A DNA stretch of 46,335 nucleotides from Rhodocyclaceae bacterium (GTDB lineage: Bacteria; Pseudomonadota; Gammaproteobacteria; Burkholderiales; Rhodocyclaceae): contig JAGRGD010000339.1 in NCBI GenBank assembly GCA_020445665.1, positions 1-46,335 on the forward strand. The letters run 5' to 3'. The notes beneath the pieces were generated by a model, which ran no database searches, had not been told where the DNA came from, and saw only the letters and a list, made by a program, of their open reading frames with translations. Position numbers and translations under genes: made by a program. Positions 1-8,991 of the stretch are shown piece by piece; within the stretch, counting starts at the first letter, position 1; each line of letters starts with the position of its first letter.

Positions 1-368
<368 letters not shown>

Positions 369-390
369 GCGCCCGCTGCGCGCCGCGCAG

Positions 391-422
391 AAAAGGCCCC
401 GTCGTGAGGCGGGGCCTTTTTT
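391..422 (+). terminator. Intrinsic terminator of groEL
   Basis: A perfect 11-bp stem (AAAAGGCCCCG at 391-401 with CGGGGCCTTTT at 410-420) closes an 8-nt loop and runs into a T tract. It lies 22 bases past the groEL stop. The flanking A and T runs make it potentially bidirectional. The following 239 bases up to the response regulator contain no gene that I can support, only a possible weak -10-like GATAAT near 509-514. Confidence 0.9.
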
Positions 423-661
423 CGTCGACCAGAGCGGCTCGACCCGTCCGGCGTGAACGAAACGCGTGCGGGCACACGCGGAATGCGGGCCGTGCGTGGG
501 ATAATGCGGGAAGAAAAAAGGCGGCGGGGAGTCGCCCGCTGCGGGGCTGGGCGCTCCCCGGAACCTGGCAGCCAGGCCAGATTCCCAAGACCGAGTAAAA
601 GGAGAACAGCGGGTCAGACAGTACGGGCCGGCGCTTACGCAAAACTTACAACGGATGGCAT

Positions 662-1333
662 ATGCGGATCCTACTCGCCGAAGATGACCCCGTAATCGCA
701 GATGGGCTGGCGCGGGCCCTGCGCCGCAATGGCTACGCGGTCGATCACGTGGCGACCGGCACCGAGGCCGATGCGGCCGTCGCGTCGCAGCCCTACGACC
801 TGTTGATACTGGATCTCGGCCTGCCCAAGCTATCCGGTATCGACGTCCTGAAGCGCCTGCGGGCGCGCAAGTCGGCCCTGCCGGTACTGATCCTGACGGC
901 GCAGGACGGTGTCGAAGACCGCGTGCGGGGCCTCGATGCCGGTGCCGACGACTATCTCACCAAGCCGTTCGCCCTGCCCGAGCTCGAGGCCCGGGTGCGG
1001 GCCCTGACCCGCCGTGGCACGGGCCAGCCCCGCTGCATCGAGCTGGGCGGGCTGTCGTATGACCAGGCCGACCGGGTGGTCAAGATCCAGGGTCAGATCG
1101 TCGAGATGTCGGCGCGAGAGATCGGCCTGCTGGAGGTGCTCCTGCTGCGCGCCGGACGCCTGGTCAGCAAGGACCAGTTGGTCGACCACCTGTGCGGCTG
1201 GGGCGAGGAAGTCTCCAACAACGCGATCGAGGTCTATGTGCACCGGCTACGCAAGAAACTCGAGGCCAGCGGCGTGCGTGTCGTGACCGTTCGTGGACTG
1301 GGCTACTGCCTGGAAAAACCGGATGTGGCCTAG
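662..1333 (+). CDS. OmpR-family response regulator (TctD/QseB-like)
   Basis: This 223-residue DNA-binding response regulator is the output half of a two-component system with the following histidine kinase. The receiver domain (about 1-115) shows the acidic pair E7/D8/D9, the phospho-acceptor D51 (ILDLGLP), T79 and K101 (TKPF). A linker leads to a winged-helix Trans_reg_C domain (about 125-220) ending in the usual VRGLGYCLE wing. Length is normal for the family. The ATG at 662 is preceded by only a weak Shine-Dalgarno (GGA). The kinase start overlaps its 3' end, which implies co-translation. The sequence is closest to the QseB/TctD subgroup, and with the 2CSK-type kinase next door a carboxylate-transport regulator (TctD) is possible. 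No tct transporter genes are in the window, so the signal and targets are unknown. Confidence 0.93.
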   Translation: MRILLAEDDPVIADGLARALRRNGYAVDHVATGTEADAAVASQPYDLLILDLGLPKLSGIDVLKRLRARKSALPVLILTAQDGVEDRVRGLDAGADDYLTKPFALPELEARVRALTRRGTGQPRCIELGGLSYDQADRVVKIQGQIVEMSAREIGLLEVLLLRAGRLVSKDQLVDHLCGWGEEVSNNAIEVYVHRLRKKLEASGVRVVTVRGLGYCLEKPDVA

Positions 1334-2804
1334 GCGCCGACGGCTCGCGGAAGCGGGCAGGGGCGGCGACGGTGCCACCCACTACAATTCCCTGTTTGGC
1401 GAGATCCTCGACTGGATGCTTGCGCCCTTGCTGTTCCTGTGGCCGATCTCGATCATCATCACCCACAACGTCGCCGCCAGCATTGCCAATACACCGTACG
1501 ATCGCAGCATGGCGGACAGCCTGCGCGCGCTGTCGCAGATGATCGGCGTCGAGGCCGGCGTCGTGTCGGTCAACTTTCCCGCCCCCGCGCGGGCCCTGTT
1601 CCGTTCCGATCAGGACGACGTGGTCTATTTTCAGGTCACGGACCTGCAGGGCGACGTCATCTCCGGTGACCGGGAGATCCCCTGGGTGGCGGCGCCCGAG
1701 GATGTCGTGCCGGGCGAGGTCCGGTTTCGGGACGGCGTCATACAGGGTGAGGAGGTGCGCATCGCCTACCTTTTCCTGAAGGCCTATCCCGAACCGGAAA
1801 GCCCGCTGGTCCTGGTCCAGCTCGGCGAGACCCGCAACAAGCGCAGCGACCTCGCGTCACGCGTCGTGACCGGTGTGCTCCTGCCCCAGTTCGCGATCAT
1901 TCCGCTGGCGGTGATTCTGGTCTGGCTCGGCCTCACCCGTGGCATCGCGCCCCTCAACCGCCTTCAGCGCATTCTGCGCCGGCGGCGGCCGTCGGACCTG
2001 TCGCCAATCTCGACCATCGGGGTGCCGGAGGAGGTGCGACCGCTGATTGTCGCCTTCAACGAGATGATGGAGCGGCTCGAAGAGAACCTGCACGCTCAGC
2101 AGCGCTTCATTGCGGATGCTGCGCACCAGATGCGCACCCCGCTCACCGGGCTGCGCATGCAGACCGAACTGGCGCTGCTCGAGGCCGAACCCGATGCCCA
2201 GCGCAGCTCCCTGCAGCAGATCGCCGGCAGCGCCGAGCGGGCCAGTCACCTGATCAACCAGTTGCTGTCGCTGGCCCGGGCCGAGTCCAGTTCCGAGAAG
2301 ATCTATGCCGTCGAGCGGGTCGACCTGTCTGCGCTGGTGCGAGAAGTCGTCGAGGAGCTGTTCCCCCGCGCGCTGGCCAAGGACATCGATCTGGGTGTCG
2401 AGGTCTCGGCCCAGGAACTCGGCATCGACGGCAACCCGGTGTTGCTTCGCGAACTGGTCAAGAACCTGATCGACAATGCGATCAAGTACACGCCGGTCGA
2501 AGGGCTGGTGACGGTGCGGACGACTGCCACGGAATTCGCGATCCTCGAGGTCGAGGACTCCGGGATCGGCATACCCGAGGGCGACCGGGAGCGGGTCTTC
2601 GAACGCTTCTACCGCGTTCTTGGCAGTGGTGAGGACGGGTCCGGCCTGGGATTGCCGATCGTCCGGGAGATCGCCGAACTGCACCGTGCCCGGGTCACCC
2701 TGAATCCCAATCCCGCGGGGAGGGGGACCCTCGCCCAGGCGGTCTTTCCGCGCAGCTACGAGCGCCGTAGTGATGAAGTGGAGCGCCTCTCGTTCGGACC
2801 GTGA
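1323..2804 (+). CDS. Sensor histidine kinase, 2CSK_N/TctE-like
   Basis: This inner-membrane sensor kinase of about 493 residues pairs with the preceding regulator. The first membrane helix is at about 32-50 (LAPLLFLWPISI). A periplasmic sensor of ~130 residues resembles the 2CSK_N domain. The second helix is at about 183-204, followed by a HAMP-like linker. The H-box has phospho-His at about H268 (DAAHQMRTPLTG). The N-box (LVKNLIDNAIKYTP), G1 (VEDSGIGIP) and G2 (GSGLGLPIV) follow, so the enzyme looks catalytically intact. I chose ATG 1323, which overlaps the regulator's stop by 11 bases. An upstream in-frame GTG at 1293 would add ten residues from deeper inside the upstream gene. The ligand cannot be read from sequence; TctE and related kinases often sense citrate or other carboxylates, so that is only a suggestion. 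Confidence 0.92.
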   Translation: MWPRRRRLAEAGRGGDGATHYNSLFGEILDWMLAPLLFLWPISIIITHNVAASIANTPYDRSMADSLRALSQMIGVEAGVVSVNFPAPARALFRSDQDDVVYFQVTDLQGDVISGDREIPWVAAPEDVVPGEVRFRDGVIQGEEVRIAYLFLKAYPEPESPLVLVQLGETRNKRSDLASRVVTGVLLPQFAIIPLAVILVWLGLTRGIAPLNRLQRILRRRRPSDLSPISTIGVPEEVRPLIVAFNEMMERLEENLHAQQRFIADAAHQMRTPLTGLRMQTELALLEAEPDAQRSSLQQIAGSAERASHLINQLLSLARAESSSEKIYAVERVDLSALVREVVEELFPRALAKDIDLGVEVSAQELGIDGNPVLLRELVKNLIDNAIKYTPVEGLVTVRTTATEFAILEVEDSGIGIPEGDRERVFERFYRVLGSGEDGSGLGLPIVREIAELHRARVTLNPNPAGRGTLAQAVFPRSYERRSDEVERLSFGP

Positions 2805-2847
2805 GCAGCGTGGAGGCGTGCGCGGGCAATACGCAAGCCGCCATCCG

Positions 2848-2875
2848 TTGACGAACGCCTCCGTTGGGCTATAAT
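2848..2875 (+). promoter_or_regulatory. Sigma-70 promoter of tRNA-Phe with GC-rich discriminator
   Basis: A TTGACG -35 (2848-2853) and a perfect TATAAT -10 (2870-2875) are separated by 16 bp. The -10 is followed by GCGCGC, a GC-rich discriminator of the kind found at stringently controlled stable-RNA promoters. The predicted start of transcription is near 2882, a few bases before the mature tRNA 5' end. Confidence 0.85.
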
Positions 2876-2888
2876 GCGCGCTCTTTGC

Positions 2889-2964
2889 GGCCAGGTAGCT
2901 CAGTTGGTAGAGCAGCGGATTGAAAATCCGCGTGTCGGCGGTTCGATTCCGTCCCTGGCCACCA
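2889..2964 (+). tRNA. tRNA-Phe (GAA anticodon)
   Basis: This is a 76-nt cloverleaf with encoded CCA. The acceptor stem GGCCAGG (2889-2895) pairs with CCTGGCC (2954-2960). The D-stem is GCTC/GAGC. The anticodon stem GCGGA/TCCGC encloses the loop TTGAAAA, which places the GAA anticodon at 2922-2924. The variable loop is GTGTC. The T-arm is GGCGG-TTCGATT-CCGTC. All arms pair, allowing one G-T. It has its own promoter upstream and terminator downstream, so it is a single-gene transcription unit. Confidence 0.97.
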
Positions 2965-2970
2965 GATTCG

Positions 2971-3006
2971 GGCCCGGTCACGTCAGTGGCCGGGCCTTTG
3001 CTTTTT
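2971..3006 (+). terminator. Intrinsic terminator of the tRNA-Phe unit
   Basis: An 11-bp stem (GGCCCGGTCAC at 2971-2981 with GTGGCCGGGCC at 2986-2996, one G-U pair) has a 4-nt loop (GTCA) and is followed by TTTGCTTTTT. It starts 6 bases after the tRNA CCA and ends well before hemA, so the tRNA and hemA are probably transcribed separately. Confidence 0.9.
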
Positions 3007-3044
3007 GGTGCCAGCCCACTGAACGCGGGCGTGACCCCGAATGC

Positions 3045-3050
3045 TATAAT
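3045..3050 (+). promoter_or_regulatory. Probable -10 element of the hemA promoter
   Basis: A perfect TATAAT lies between the tRNA terminator and hemA. No good -35 is visible at the right spacing. Transcription would start near 3057, which gives a very short leader: about 6 nt to the ATG at 3063 or about 24 nt to the ATG at 3081. Confidence 0.55.
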
Positions 3051-3080
3051 TCCGGGGCTACCATGGCGCTCACTATACCC

Positions 3081-4331
3081 ATGCAGGTTTACGCCCTCGG
3101 ACTGAATCATCATTCGGCACCGCTCGAGATCCGCGAGCGCGTGTCGTTTCAGCCCGAGCGCCTGTCCCTCGCGCTCCAGAATCTGACCCAGGCTCGCCCG
3201 GTCCGCGAAGCAGCGATCCTGAGCACCTGCAACCGCACCGAGCTCTACTACGCCTGCGACAATCAGCAGGCTGCAGCGGACTGGCTGGCGGACTTCCACC
3301 GGGTCAGCCTGCGCGACATCGCCCCGTATCTGTATGCCTACCCTCAGCGGGAAGCCGTGCGGCACGTCTTCCGCGTGGCGAGCGGCCTCGACTCGATGGT
3401 GCTCGGTGAGCCTCAGATCCTGGGGCAGGTGAAGGAGGCGGCGCGCCATGCCGAAGAGGCGGGCACGCTGGGGACGCTGCTGCACAAGCTGTTCCAGCGG
3501 ACCTTTGCCGTTGCCAAGGAAGTGCGCTCGACAACCGCGATCGGGGCCAACATCGTCTCGATGGCTGCTGCGGCGGTGCACCTGACCGAGCGCATCTTCG
3601 AGCGCGTGGCCGACCAGAAGGTGCTGTTCATCGGCGCCGGCGAGATGATCGAGCTGTGCGCAGCGCATTTCGCCGGTGAGCGGCCCAAGCGCATCACGGT
3701 CGTCAATCGCACGGCGGCGCGGGCGGAGGGGCTGGCCGAGCGCTTCGGCGGCGATGTGGCCCGACTGGATGAAGTTGCAGAGATTCTCCATCACTATGAT
3801 GTGGTCGTGTCCTGTACGGGAAGTCCGTTGCCGATCGTTGGCCTGGGCATGGTCGAGAGTGCCATCAAGGCGCGCCGCCACCGCCCGGTCGTGATGGTGG
3901 ATCTGGCTGTGCCACGGGACATCGAGCGCGAGGTCGGTGATCTCGACGACGTCTTCCTCTACACCGTCGATGACCTGGCCCAGGTGGTCGAGTCGGGCGT
4001 CGAGTCACGTCAGGCTGCCGTCGTCGAGGCGGAGGGCATCATCGACCGCCAGGTCGACGGCTTCCTGAACTGGGTCGAGGCCCGCGATACGGTGCCGACG
4101 ATCCGCGCGTTGCGCGCCCATGCCGATCACCTGCGCCGCGCGGAACTTGAGCGGGCGACAAGGCTGCTGGCCAAGGGCGAGTCCCCCGAGAAGGTGCTGG
4201 AGGTCCTGAGCCAGGGACTCACCAACAAGCTCATGCATGCGCCGACGCAGTATCTCAACAAGGCGGGCTCCGATGTGTCGGAGGCCAGTAGCTGCATCCA
4301 GCGCATGTTCAATCTGGACGGCCGTCGCTAG
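3081..4331 (+). CDS. hemA: Glutamyl-tRNA reductase
   Basis: This enzyme performs the first committed step of C5-pathway tetrapyrrole synthesis: NADPH-dependent reduction of Glu-tRNA(Glu) to glutamate-1-semialdehyde. From ATG 3081 it is 416 residues, the usual length. The N-terminal catalytic domain begins [20 protein letters not shown] and carries the nucleophile Cys at residue 50 ([11 protein letters not shown]). The NADP-binding domain has VLFIGAGEM at about 183-191. The C-terminal dimerisation helix includes [10 protein letters not shown]. An in-frame ATG at 3063 would add MALTIP. Family N-termini and the short distance to the -10 leave both possible, but 3081 fits homologs better. The gene heads hemA-prfA-prmC, a conserved linkage in many proteobacteria. 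Confidence 0.96.
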   Translation: MQVYALGLNHHSAPLEIRERVSFQPERLSLALQNLTQARPVREAAILSTCNRTELYYACDNQQAAADWLADFHRVSLRDIAPYLYAYPQREAVRHVFRVASGLDSMVLGEPQILGQVKEAARHAEEAGTLGTLLHKLFQRTFAVAKEVRSTTAIGANIVSMAAAAVHLTERIFERVADQKVLFIGAGEMIELCAAHFAGERPKRITVVNRTAARAEGLAERFGGDVARLDEVAEILHHYDVVVSCTGSPLPIVGLGMVESAIKARRHRPVVMVDLAVPRDIEREVGDLDDVFLYTVDDLAQVVESGVESRQAAVVEAEGIIDRQVDGFLNWVEARDTVPTIRALRAHADHLRRAELERATRLLAKGESPEKVLEVLSQGLTNKLMHAPTQYLNKAGSDVSEASSCIQRMFNLDGRR

Positions 4332-4370
4332 TCCTCTCTCCGGGCCAGGTCCCGCCTCAACCGATCCGCA

Positions 4371-5453
4371 ATGAAATCCAGCATCAGAGAGAAGCTTGAA
4401 CAGCTTGGCCTGCGTCTGGCCGAGCTGGATCGCTGGCTCGCGTCGAGCGAGGCCACCGCAGACATGGACGTGTTTCGTCGTCAGTCGCGCGAACACGCAG
4501 AGATCGAACCCGTGGTTGCGCTGTTTCGCGACTTCTGCCAGGCCGAGTCGGACGTCGAGACCGCCCAGGCCATGCTCGACGATCCGGAGATGCGGGAGCT
4601 GGCAGAAAGCGAGATCGAATCCGGCGCCAGTCGCTGCGAAGCCCTGGCGCTCGAGTTGCAGAAGGCGCTGCTGCCACGGGACCCCGACGACGACCGGAAC
4701 CTGTTTCTCGAAATCCGCGCGGGTACCGGCGGCGACGAGGCGGCCCTGTTTGCGGCGGACCTGCTGCGTATGTATACGCGGTATGCCGAGGTCCGGCGCT
4801 GGAAGGTCGATATCGTCAGCGCGGCCGAGTCCACCCTGGGTGGCTACAAGGAGGTCATCGCCCGGGTGACGGGGAGCGGCGCGTACGCCAGGCTCAAGTT
4901 CGAGTCGGGCGGGCACCGGGTGCAGCGGGTCCCGGTCACCGAAACCCAGGGGCGCATCCACACCTCGGCGTGCACGGTGGCGGTCATGCCGGAGGCGGAC
5001 GAGGTGGCCGAGGTGGCGATCAATCCAGCCGAGCTTCGCATCGACACCTACCGCGCCAGCGGGGCCGGCGGGCAGCACATCAACAAGACCGATTCGGCAG
5101 TGCGCATCACGCACCTCCCGACAGGCATCGTCGTCGAATGCCAGGACGACCGCTCGCAGCACCGCAACAAGGCCCAGGCGATGTCGGTGCTGGCCGCGCG
5201 CATCAAGGACGTGCAGGTGCGGGAACAACAGGCAAAGGATGCGGCGACGCGGAAGAGCCTGGTGGGCAGTGGCGACCGCTCGGAACGGATTCGCACCTAC
5301 AACTTCCCCCAGGGGCGCGTGACCGATCACCGCATCAATCTCACGCTCTACAAACTCGATGCGGTCATGCAGGGGGATCTCGACGAACTGGTCGATGCCC
5401 TGATCGCCGAGCATCAGGCAGAGCAGCTCGCTGCGCTGTCGGCCGATGTCTAG
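4371..5453 (+). CDS. prfA: Peptide chain release factor 1
   Basis: This cytoplasmic release factor terminates translation at UAA and UAG. It has 360 residues, identical in length to the E. coli protein. The stop-codon-reading tripeptide PxT is PVT at 188-190. The peptidyl-tRNA hydrolysis motif GGQ is at 233-235 ([11 protein letters not shown]). The C-terminal region ([16 protein letters not shown], then [14 protein letters not shown]) is strongly conserved. An RF1 rather than RF2 assignment rests on PxT instead of SPF. It starts 39 bases after hemA, and its last 8 bases overlap prmC, whose product methylates the GGQ glutamine (Q235). Confidence 0.97.
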   Translation: MKSSIREKLEQLGLRLAELDRWLASSEATADMDVFRRQSREHAEIEPVVALFRDFCQAESDVETAQAMLDDPEMRELAESEIESGASRCEALALELQKALLPRDPDDDRNLFLEIRAGTGGDEAALFAADLLRMYTRYAEVRRWKVDIVSAAESTLGGYKEVIARVTGSGAYARLKFESGGHRVQRVPVTETQGRIHTSACTVAVMPEADEVAEVAINPAELRIDTYRASGAGGQHINKTDSAVRITHLPTGIVVECQDDRSQHRNKAQAMSVLAARIKDVQVREQQAKDAATRKSLVGSGDRSERIRTYNFPQGRVTDHRINLTLYKLDAVMQGDLDELVDALIAEHQAEQLAALSADV

Positions 5454-6309
5454 TCCGAGGCTGTTGGGTGCGGCACTGGAGTGGGCGCGAAGTCACATTG
5501 ATGCTGTCGACGCAAGGGCCCTGCTGTGCCATGTGGCCGCGTGTTCCCGGGCAACCCTCAGCGGCTTCCCTGAGCGGTCGCTAACGGACGAGCAATCGGC
5601 GCGTTTCGCATCGCTGGTAGAGCGCCGCCGGGTCGGCGAGCCGGTGGCCTACCTGGTGGGCGAGCGGGAGTTCCTGTCCAGGCGCTTTCGCGTCGGGCCC
5701 GGCGTCCTGATCCCACGCCCCGAGACCGAATTGCTGGTCGAGGAAGCCCTCCGCCGGGTCGTGGGGCGAGACCGGCTGCGGGTGCTCGATCTGGGGACGG
5801 GCAGCGGCGTACTGGCGATTTCGCTGGCCCTTGAACTGGGCGCGATGGTGGAATCCGTTGTCGCGGTCGACCGGTCCAGCGAGGCGCTCGGCTACGCCGT
5901 GTGGAATGCGGGTGCGCTCGGTGCCCGGGTGGACTTCCGTCAGGGGGACTGGCTGGCCGGGCTGGAGGGCTATCAGTTCGACCTGGTCGTTGCCAACCCG
6001 CCCTATGTGGCAGACGGCGACCCCCATCTGGCGCAGGGCGACCTGCGCTTCGAGCCGATGTCGGCTCTGGCATCGGGGCCTGCCGGGCTCGACGACATTC
6101 GCCTGATCGTGCGAGCGCTGGACTCCCACCTGGCCGATGGGGCCTGGGTGTTGCTGGAGCATGGCTACGATCAGGCCGTCGATGTCCGCGCGCTTCTTTC
6201 GCGAGCCGGTCTCACCGAGGTGGCCTCGGTGAAGGATCTGGCGGGCATCGAGCGGATCAGCGTCGGTCGGCACCGTATTGACGTCGCCTCGGGCAAGGCC
6301 GTAGACTAA
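5446..6309 (+). CDS. prmC: Release factor glutamine N5-methyltransferase
   Basis: This SAM-dependent enzyme methylates the glutamine of the GGQ motif in RF1 and RF2, which is needed for efficient termination. It has 287 residues: an N-terminal helical recognition domain (about 1-85), then a Rossmann-fold methyltransferase with the SAM loop [12 protein letters not shown] (113-124) and the catalytic NPPY at 184-187. The sequence [13 protein letters not shown] (88-100) is a family hallmark. The ATG overlaps the end of prfA by 8 bases in another frame, so the two are very likely translationally coupled. Confidence 0.96.
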   Translation: MSSPRLLGAALEWARSHIDAVDARALLCHVAACSRATLSGFPERSLTDEQSARFASLVERRRVGEPVAYLVGEREFLSRRFRVGPGVLIPRPETELLVEEALRRVVGRDRLRVLDLGTGSGVLAISLALELGAMVESVVAVDRSSEALGYAVWNAGALGARVDFRQGDWLAGLEGYQFDLVVANPPYVADGDPHLAQGDLRFEPMSALASGPAGLDDIRLIVRALDSHLADGAWVLLEHGYDQAVDVRALLSRAGLTEVASVKDLAGIERISVGRHRIDVASGKAVD

Positions 6310-6363
6310 TCCCGACAAAATAAATCAGGTATTAACCCCAACTCTCCCGATAGGAAGGTAGCC

Positions 6364-6687
6364 ATGGATCCCTTGGACATCATCAAGGAGCAGGTCAGCT
6401 CCAACGCGGTCGTGCTGTACATGAAGGGCTCGCCCCAGATTCCGCAGTGCGGCTTCTCGGCCACCGCGGTTCAAATCCTCAATCTGTGCGGCGTCAAGGA
6501 GTACTACTCGGTCAACGTGCTGGCGGACAATGGCATCCGGCAGGGCATCAAGGAGTTTTCGGACTGGCCGACGATTCCCCAGCTGTACGTCAATGGCGAG
6601 TTCGTCGGAGGCTGCGACATCATGCGCGAGATGTACGAAAACGGCGAATTGCAGCAGGTCCTCGGGACCGCTCGAGCCGATAGCTGA
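6364..6687 (+). CDS. grxD: Monothiol glutaredoxin, Grx4 family
   Basis: This 107-residue CGFS-type glutaredoxin binds and transfers [2Fe-2S] clusters with glutathione and takes part in iron-sulfur trafficking. The active site is CGFS at 29-32 ([10 protein letters not shown]). The glutathione-binding WPTIPQLYV and GGCDIM motifs follow. ATG 6364 has a good ribosome site (GGAAGG about 6 bases upstream). It lies 54 bases after prmC and is probably part of the hemA-prfA-prmC transcript. The 3' end faces the minus-strand cassette gene at 6710 with only 22 bases between. Confidence 0.95.
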   Translation: MDPLDIIKEQVSSNAVVLYMKGSPQIPQCGFSATAVQILNLCGVKEYYSVNVLADNGIRQGIKEFSDWPTIPQLYVNGEFVGGCDIMREMYENGELQQVLGTARADS

Positions 6688-6709
6688 CGATCGGAGATCG
6701 CGCGCCTCG

Positions 6710-7804
6710 TCAGTTTCGCACGGTTTCCGTGGAAGGCTCTCTTGAGAAGAGTTGCTTGAGGGCCTTCCTTGTCAGATGTCGCGCGAGCAGGGCTACCGGC
6801 ATTCTGAGCCAGTGGCCCCGGCAGTTGAGGACAAATTCGGTGGCCTTTCCCAGGCTTGGATTGCCGGTTTCCGCGCGTTCGCACCCGATGACGAAAACCC
6901 GATCATAGAGCACATCCAGACGTTGTGCGCCATGGGCCCAGCGGCCAGCCGCGTCTGCAAGCTTGCTGACACTCGGGTCGGGGAAGTTGCGCTCAATATG
7001 GCGCAGCGCCAGCGCCAGGGGGCTTTGAAGGCGGAGTTCTTCCGCCCGATCCCGCAGCACGGCCAGATCATCAATGTGCCTCAGCAGCGCCCTCAGATCG
7101 AACAGGTCCCGCAGCGCGTTTCCGGCTTCGCCCTCTGAAAAAAGGTGGGCGGCGCCGTGCAGGAACTGATCCTCGGTCGATAGCACCGAGAGCGAAGCAT
7201 GGCTCGTGGCTTGACGTGCCTGCGCAAACAGTTTTTCCGGATACGTAGCGTAGCGGGACGTTCTGGGCGTGATGGTGTGGTGCAAGTCCAGATGGGTGCC
7301 GCGTTTGATGTGACGCAATGGAGGCAGCTCGTGCATCCACGTGCGGTAGTAGTACTGGTCGTAGGGGTCCCGGTTGGACATTGCCCAGCCGGCCGTCAGA
7401 AGCCGTTTTTCCACCGCGGCCAAAACCTCTGGCGGCACAAGGACGTCAATGTCTCCGAAGTGCCGGAAGTGCGCATGCGGCATGCCCTCGGCGATGTATG
7501 CACCGCCCTTGATCAGAACCGGTTCGACGCCCAGCGGCGCAAGCGTGCGCCGCAGTTCATCCGCTTCCCACAGCAAAGCGCGTTTCCGGTGATCCGCAAG
7601 GTGTCGTTCCGCTGACAGGAGTCGTTTGACGGCGTCGGGCGCGGTGTCGAGGTTCCGGCATTCCGCGAGCAGATTCAGCACTTGGCCCAATAGGCCGTTG
7701 GTCCGTGCCTGACGGACAAGCCGGCTCCAATCTGCTCCGTCAAGGTCGCGGGCACTGTCGGGCTGGGAAAGCACCCTGTGGAGCAGAGGAAGACGCCGGG
7801 CCAT
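6710..7804 (-). CDS. Nucleotidyltransferase family protein of the HprK-related cassette
   Basis: This 364-residue protein resembles the NTP_transf_5 family. It shows the nucleotidyltransferase core: LIKGGAY (98-103) and the metal-binding pair D118/D120 (HFGDIDVLV). A long helical C-terminal half includes HGAAHLFSEGE. It starts at ATG 7804, 4 bases after the stop of the HprK-related kinase gene. The upstream in-frame extension to 7894 would run inside that gene and is rejected. Proteins of this family occur beside HprK-like kinases and PqqD-like chaperones, including in some lasso-peptide tailoring clusters. Substrate is unknown; nucleotidylation of a peptide, glycan or small molecule are all open. 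Codon GC is visibly lower than in the flanking housekeeping genes. Confidence 0.85.
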   Translation of the reverse strand: MARRLPLLHRVLSQPDSARDLDGADWSRLVRQARTNGLLGQVLNLLAECRNLDTAPDAVKRLLSAERHLADHRKRALLWEADELRRTLAPLGVEPVLIKGGAYIAEGMPHAHFRHFGDIDVLVPPEVLAAVEKRLLTAGWAMSNRDPYDQYYYRTWMHELPPLRHIKRGTHLDLHHTITPRTSRYATYPEKLFAQARQATSHASLSVLSTEDQFLHGAAHLFSEGEAGNALRDLFDLRALLRHIDDLAVLRDRAEELRLQSPLALALRHIERNFPDPSVSKLADAAGRWAHGAQRLDVLYDRVFVIGCERAETGNPSLGKATEFVLNCRGHWLRMPVALLARHLTRKALKQLFSREPSTETVRN

Positions 7805-7808
7805 CAGA

Positions 7809-8714
7809 CTATTGCTCGCTGAGACGGTTGATCGCAAGGAGCGCGTCGTCCAGGCTCCCGAATCGCAGCCGATACCCTTTTGCGCGGTCTGCAAGGTGAC
7901 ATAGCGCTCGGAAAGCGGGTTCGCCGACGCCGCTCAGATTGAAGCAGTTGCCTGCGAGTTCGGCGACGAGCTCTGCATCCGTAATGGGCGTCATCTCAAC
8001 CGGTGCACCTGCTGCGAACTGGGGGATCACGACCCAGGCCGGCGTGGCGCCTCGTGTGTCCCGAACTGCATCACCGGGTGGACGCAGATGAGCCACTGTG
8101 CCCTTCACGGTATCGCGAATCGGAGGGGTGAACACGGCTTCAGGAAAGCGCTCGCCGATCAAGCCGATGGACGCGTTCTTCAGGCTGACCGGACGGCAAA
8201 TACACTCTACAGACGCCCCGTCCAGGTCAATCCTCGATATCTCGTCAGACATCAGCCGCCAGCCCGTCATTGCCAAGGCAGCCGTCAGCGTGCTTTTTCC
8301 AGAGCCCGGTGGCGCCGGGAGGAGGAGCGCGTTGCCGTGGCGCTCAAGCACTGCGCTGTGGCAGTTGACGGCGTCGTGCGCGGTGGACGTCACGCACCAG
8401 TTCATTCCCCATTCCAGCAGGGCAAAGGCCTGATCCGCCGGCAAGGGTTCGAACGGACTCGCGCCGTCCACTGCCAATCCCACTTCGGGCTTGAGCAGTG
8501 CGCGCGGCCCGGCGCTGGGCTCAATCCTGATGTCGAAGTCGAACCAGTCGGACGACGATCCGAGTTCAAAATCCGCGTAGGCGATGGCCAGGGCGGGCGC
8601 GATCGTGGCGGCAGAGGAGCGAATCCGGTATCGGAAACGTCCCGTGCAGAGAACGATCCCCTCTGAACTCAGCGTGGAGGTGAGGCCGGGCAATCCCAGC
8701 GAAGCCAGCTTCAA
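7809..8714 (-). CDS. HprK-related kinase (HprK-rel-A type)
   Basis: This 301-residue P-loop kinase is related to the HPr Ser kinase/phosphorylase. It has an N-terminal ~110 residues with the family signature LPADQAFALLEWGMNW (91-106). H119 (CHSAVLERHG) sits where HprK enzymes carry a catalytic-region histidine. The Walker A is PPGSGKST at 135-142, an acidic strand MSDEI follows at about 155-159, and SLKNASIGLI and DTVKGTVAHLRPPGD follow. HPr itself is not encoded nearby. The start appears to be TTG at 8714, overlapping the stop of the PqqD-like gene (TTGA), which implies translational coupling. The true target is unknown; the cassette suggests a peptide or protein bound by the PqqD-like partner. 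The phosphorylase activity of true HprK cannot be judged. Confidence 0.88.
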   Translation of the reverse strand: MKLASLGLPGLTSTLSSEGIVLCTGRFRYRIRSSAATIAPALAIAYADFELGSSSDWFDFDIRIEPSAGPRALLKPEVGLAVDGASPFEPLPADQAFALLEWGMNWCVTSTAHDAVNCHSAVLERHGNALLLPAPPGSGKSTLTAALAMTGWRLMSDEISRIDLDGASVECICRPVSLKNASIGLIGERFPEAVFTPPIRDTVKGTVAHLRPPGDAVRDTRGATPAWVVIPQFAAGAPVEMTPITDAELVAELAGNCFNLSGVGEPAFRALCHLADRAKGYRLRFGSLDDALLAINRLSEQ

Positions 8715-8944
8715 AGGGCTGGGAGACGCTGCAGGATGCCGATCGCCAGCAACTCGTGGACAAGCTCGACGTCGAATGCGCTGTCACCGCGCATCGGCGC
8801 ATCCTCTGGCTGGGCATTGATGCCGTCGATCAGGCGCGCGGCCTCCGGACTCAAGGCGACCACCGACCCGGAGTAAGGATCGAAGGTCGCCAGGCTTCCG
8901 TCACGCATCTGTCGAAACAACCACCGTGGCGATTTCTGCAGCAC
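8711..8944 (-). CDS. PqqD-like peptide chaperone of the HprK-related cassette
   Basis: This small protein of about 77 residues resembles PqqD/RRE peptide-recognition proteins. The pattern is an aromatic patch followed by PYSGSVVALSPEAARLIDGI and a helical end with VHELLAIGILQRL. PqqD-like domains bind the leader of a modified peptide and present it to an enzyme. I chose GTG 8944; the open frame extends further 5' but only into the upstream gene, and no ATG fits except an internal one that would remove the first strand. The Shine-Dalgarno is poor. It lies between a secreted orphan and the HprK-related kinase, and its stop overlaps the kinase TTG. Confidence in the family is moderate because the protein is short. 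Confidence 0.75.
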   Translation of the reverse strand: MLQKSPRWLFRQMRDGSLATFDPYSGSVVALSPEAARLIDGINAQPEDAPMRGDSAFDVELVHELLAIGILQRLPAL

Positions 8945-8991
8945 TTTCAGTCGATTGCGAGCAGTCCGGGTACGGGCGACGGACTGCGAAC

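Noticed and set aside
1857-3881. 674-codon minus-strand open frame opposite the sensor kinase, tRNA and hemA
   Set aside because: It covers three real features on the opposite strand, including a tRNA, and shows no domain; it is a shadow caused by high GC.
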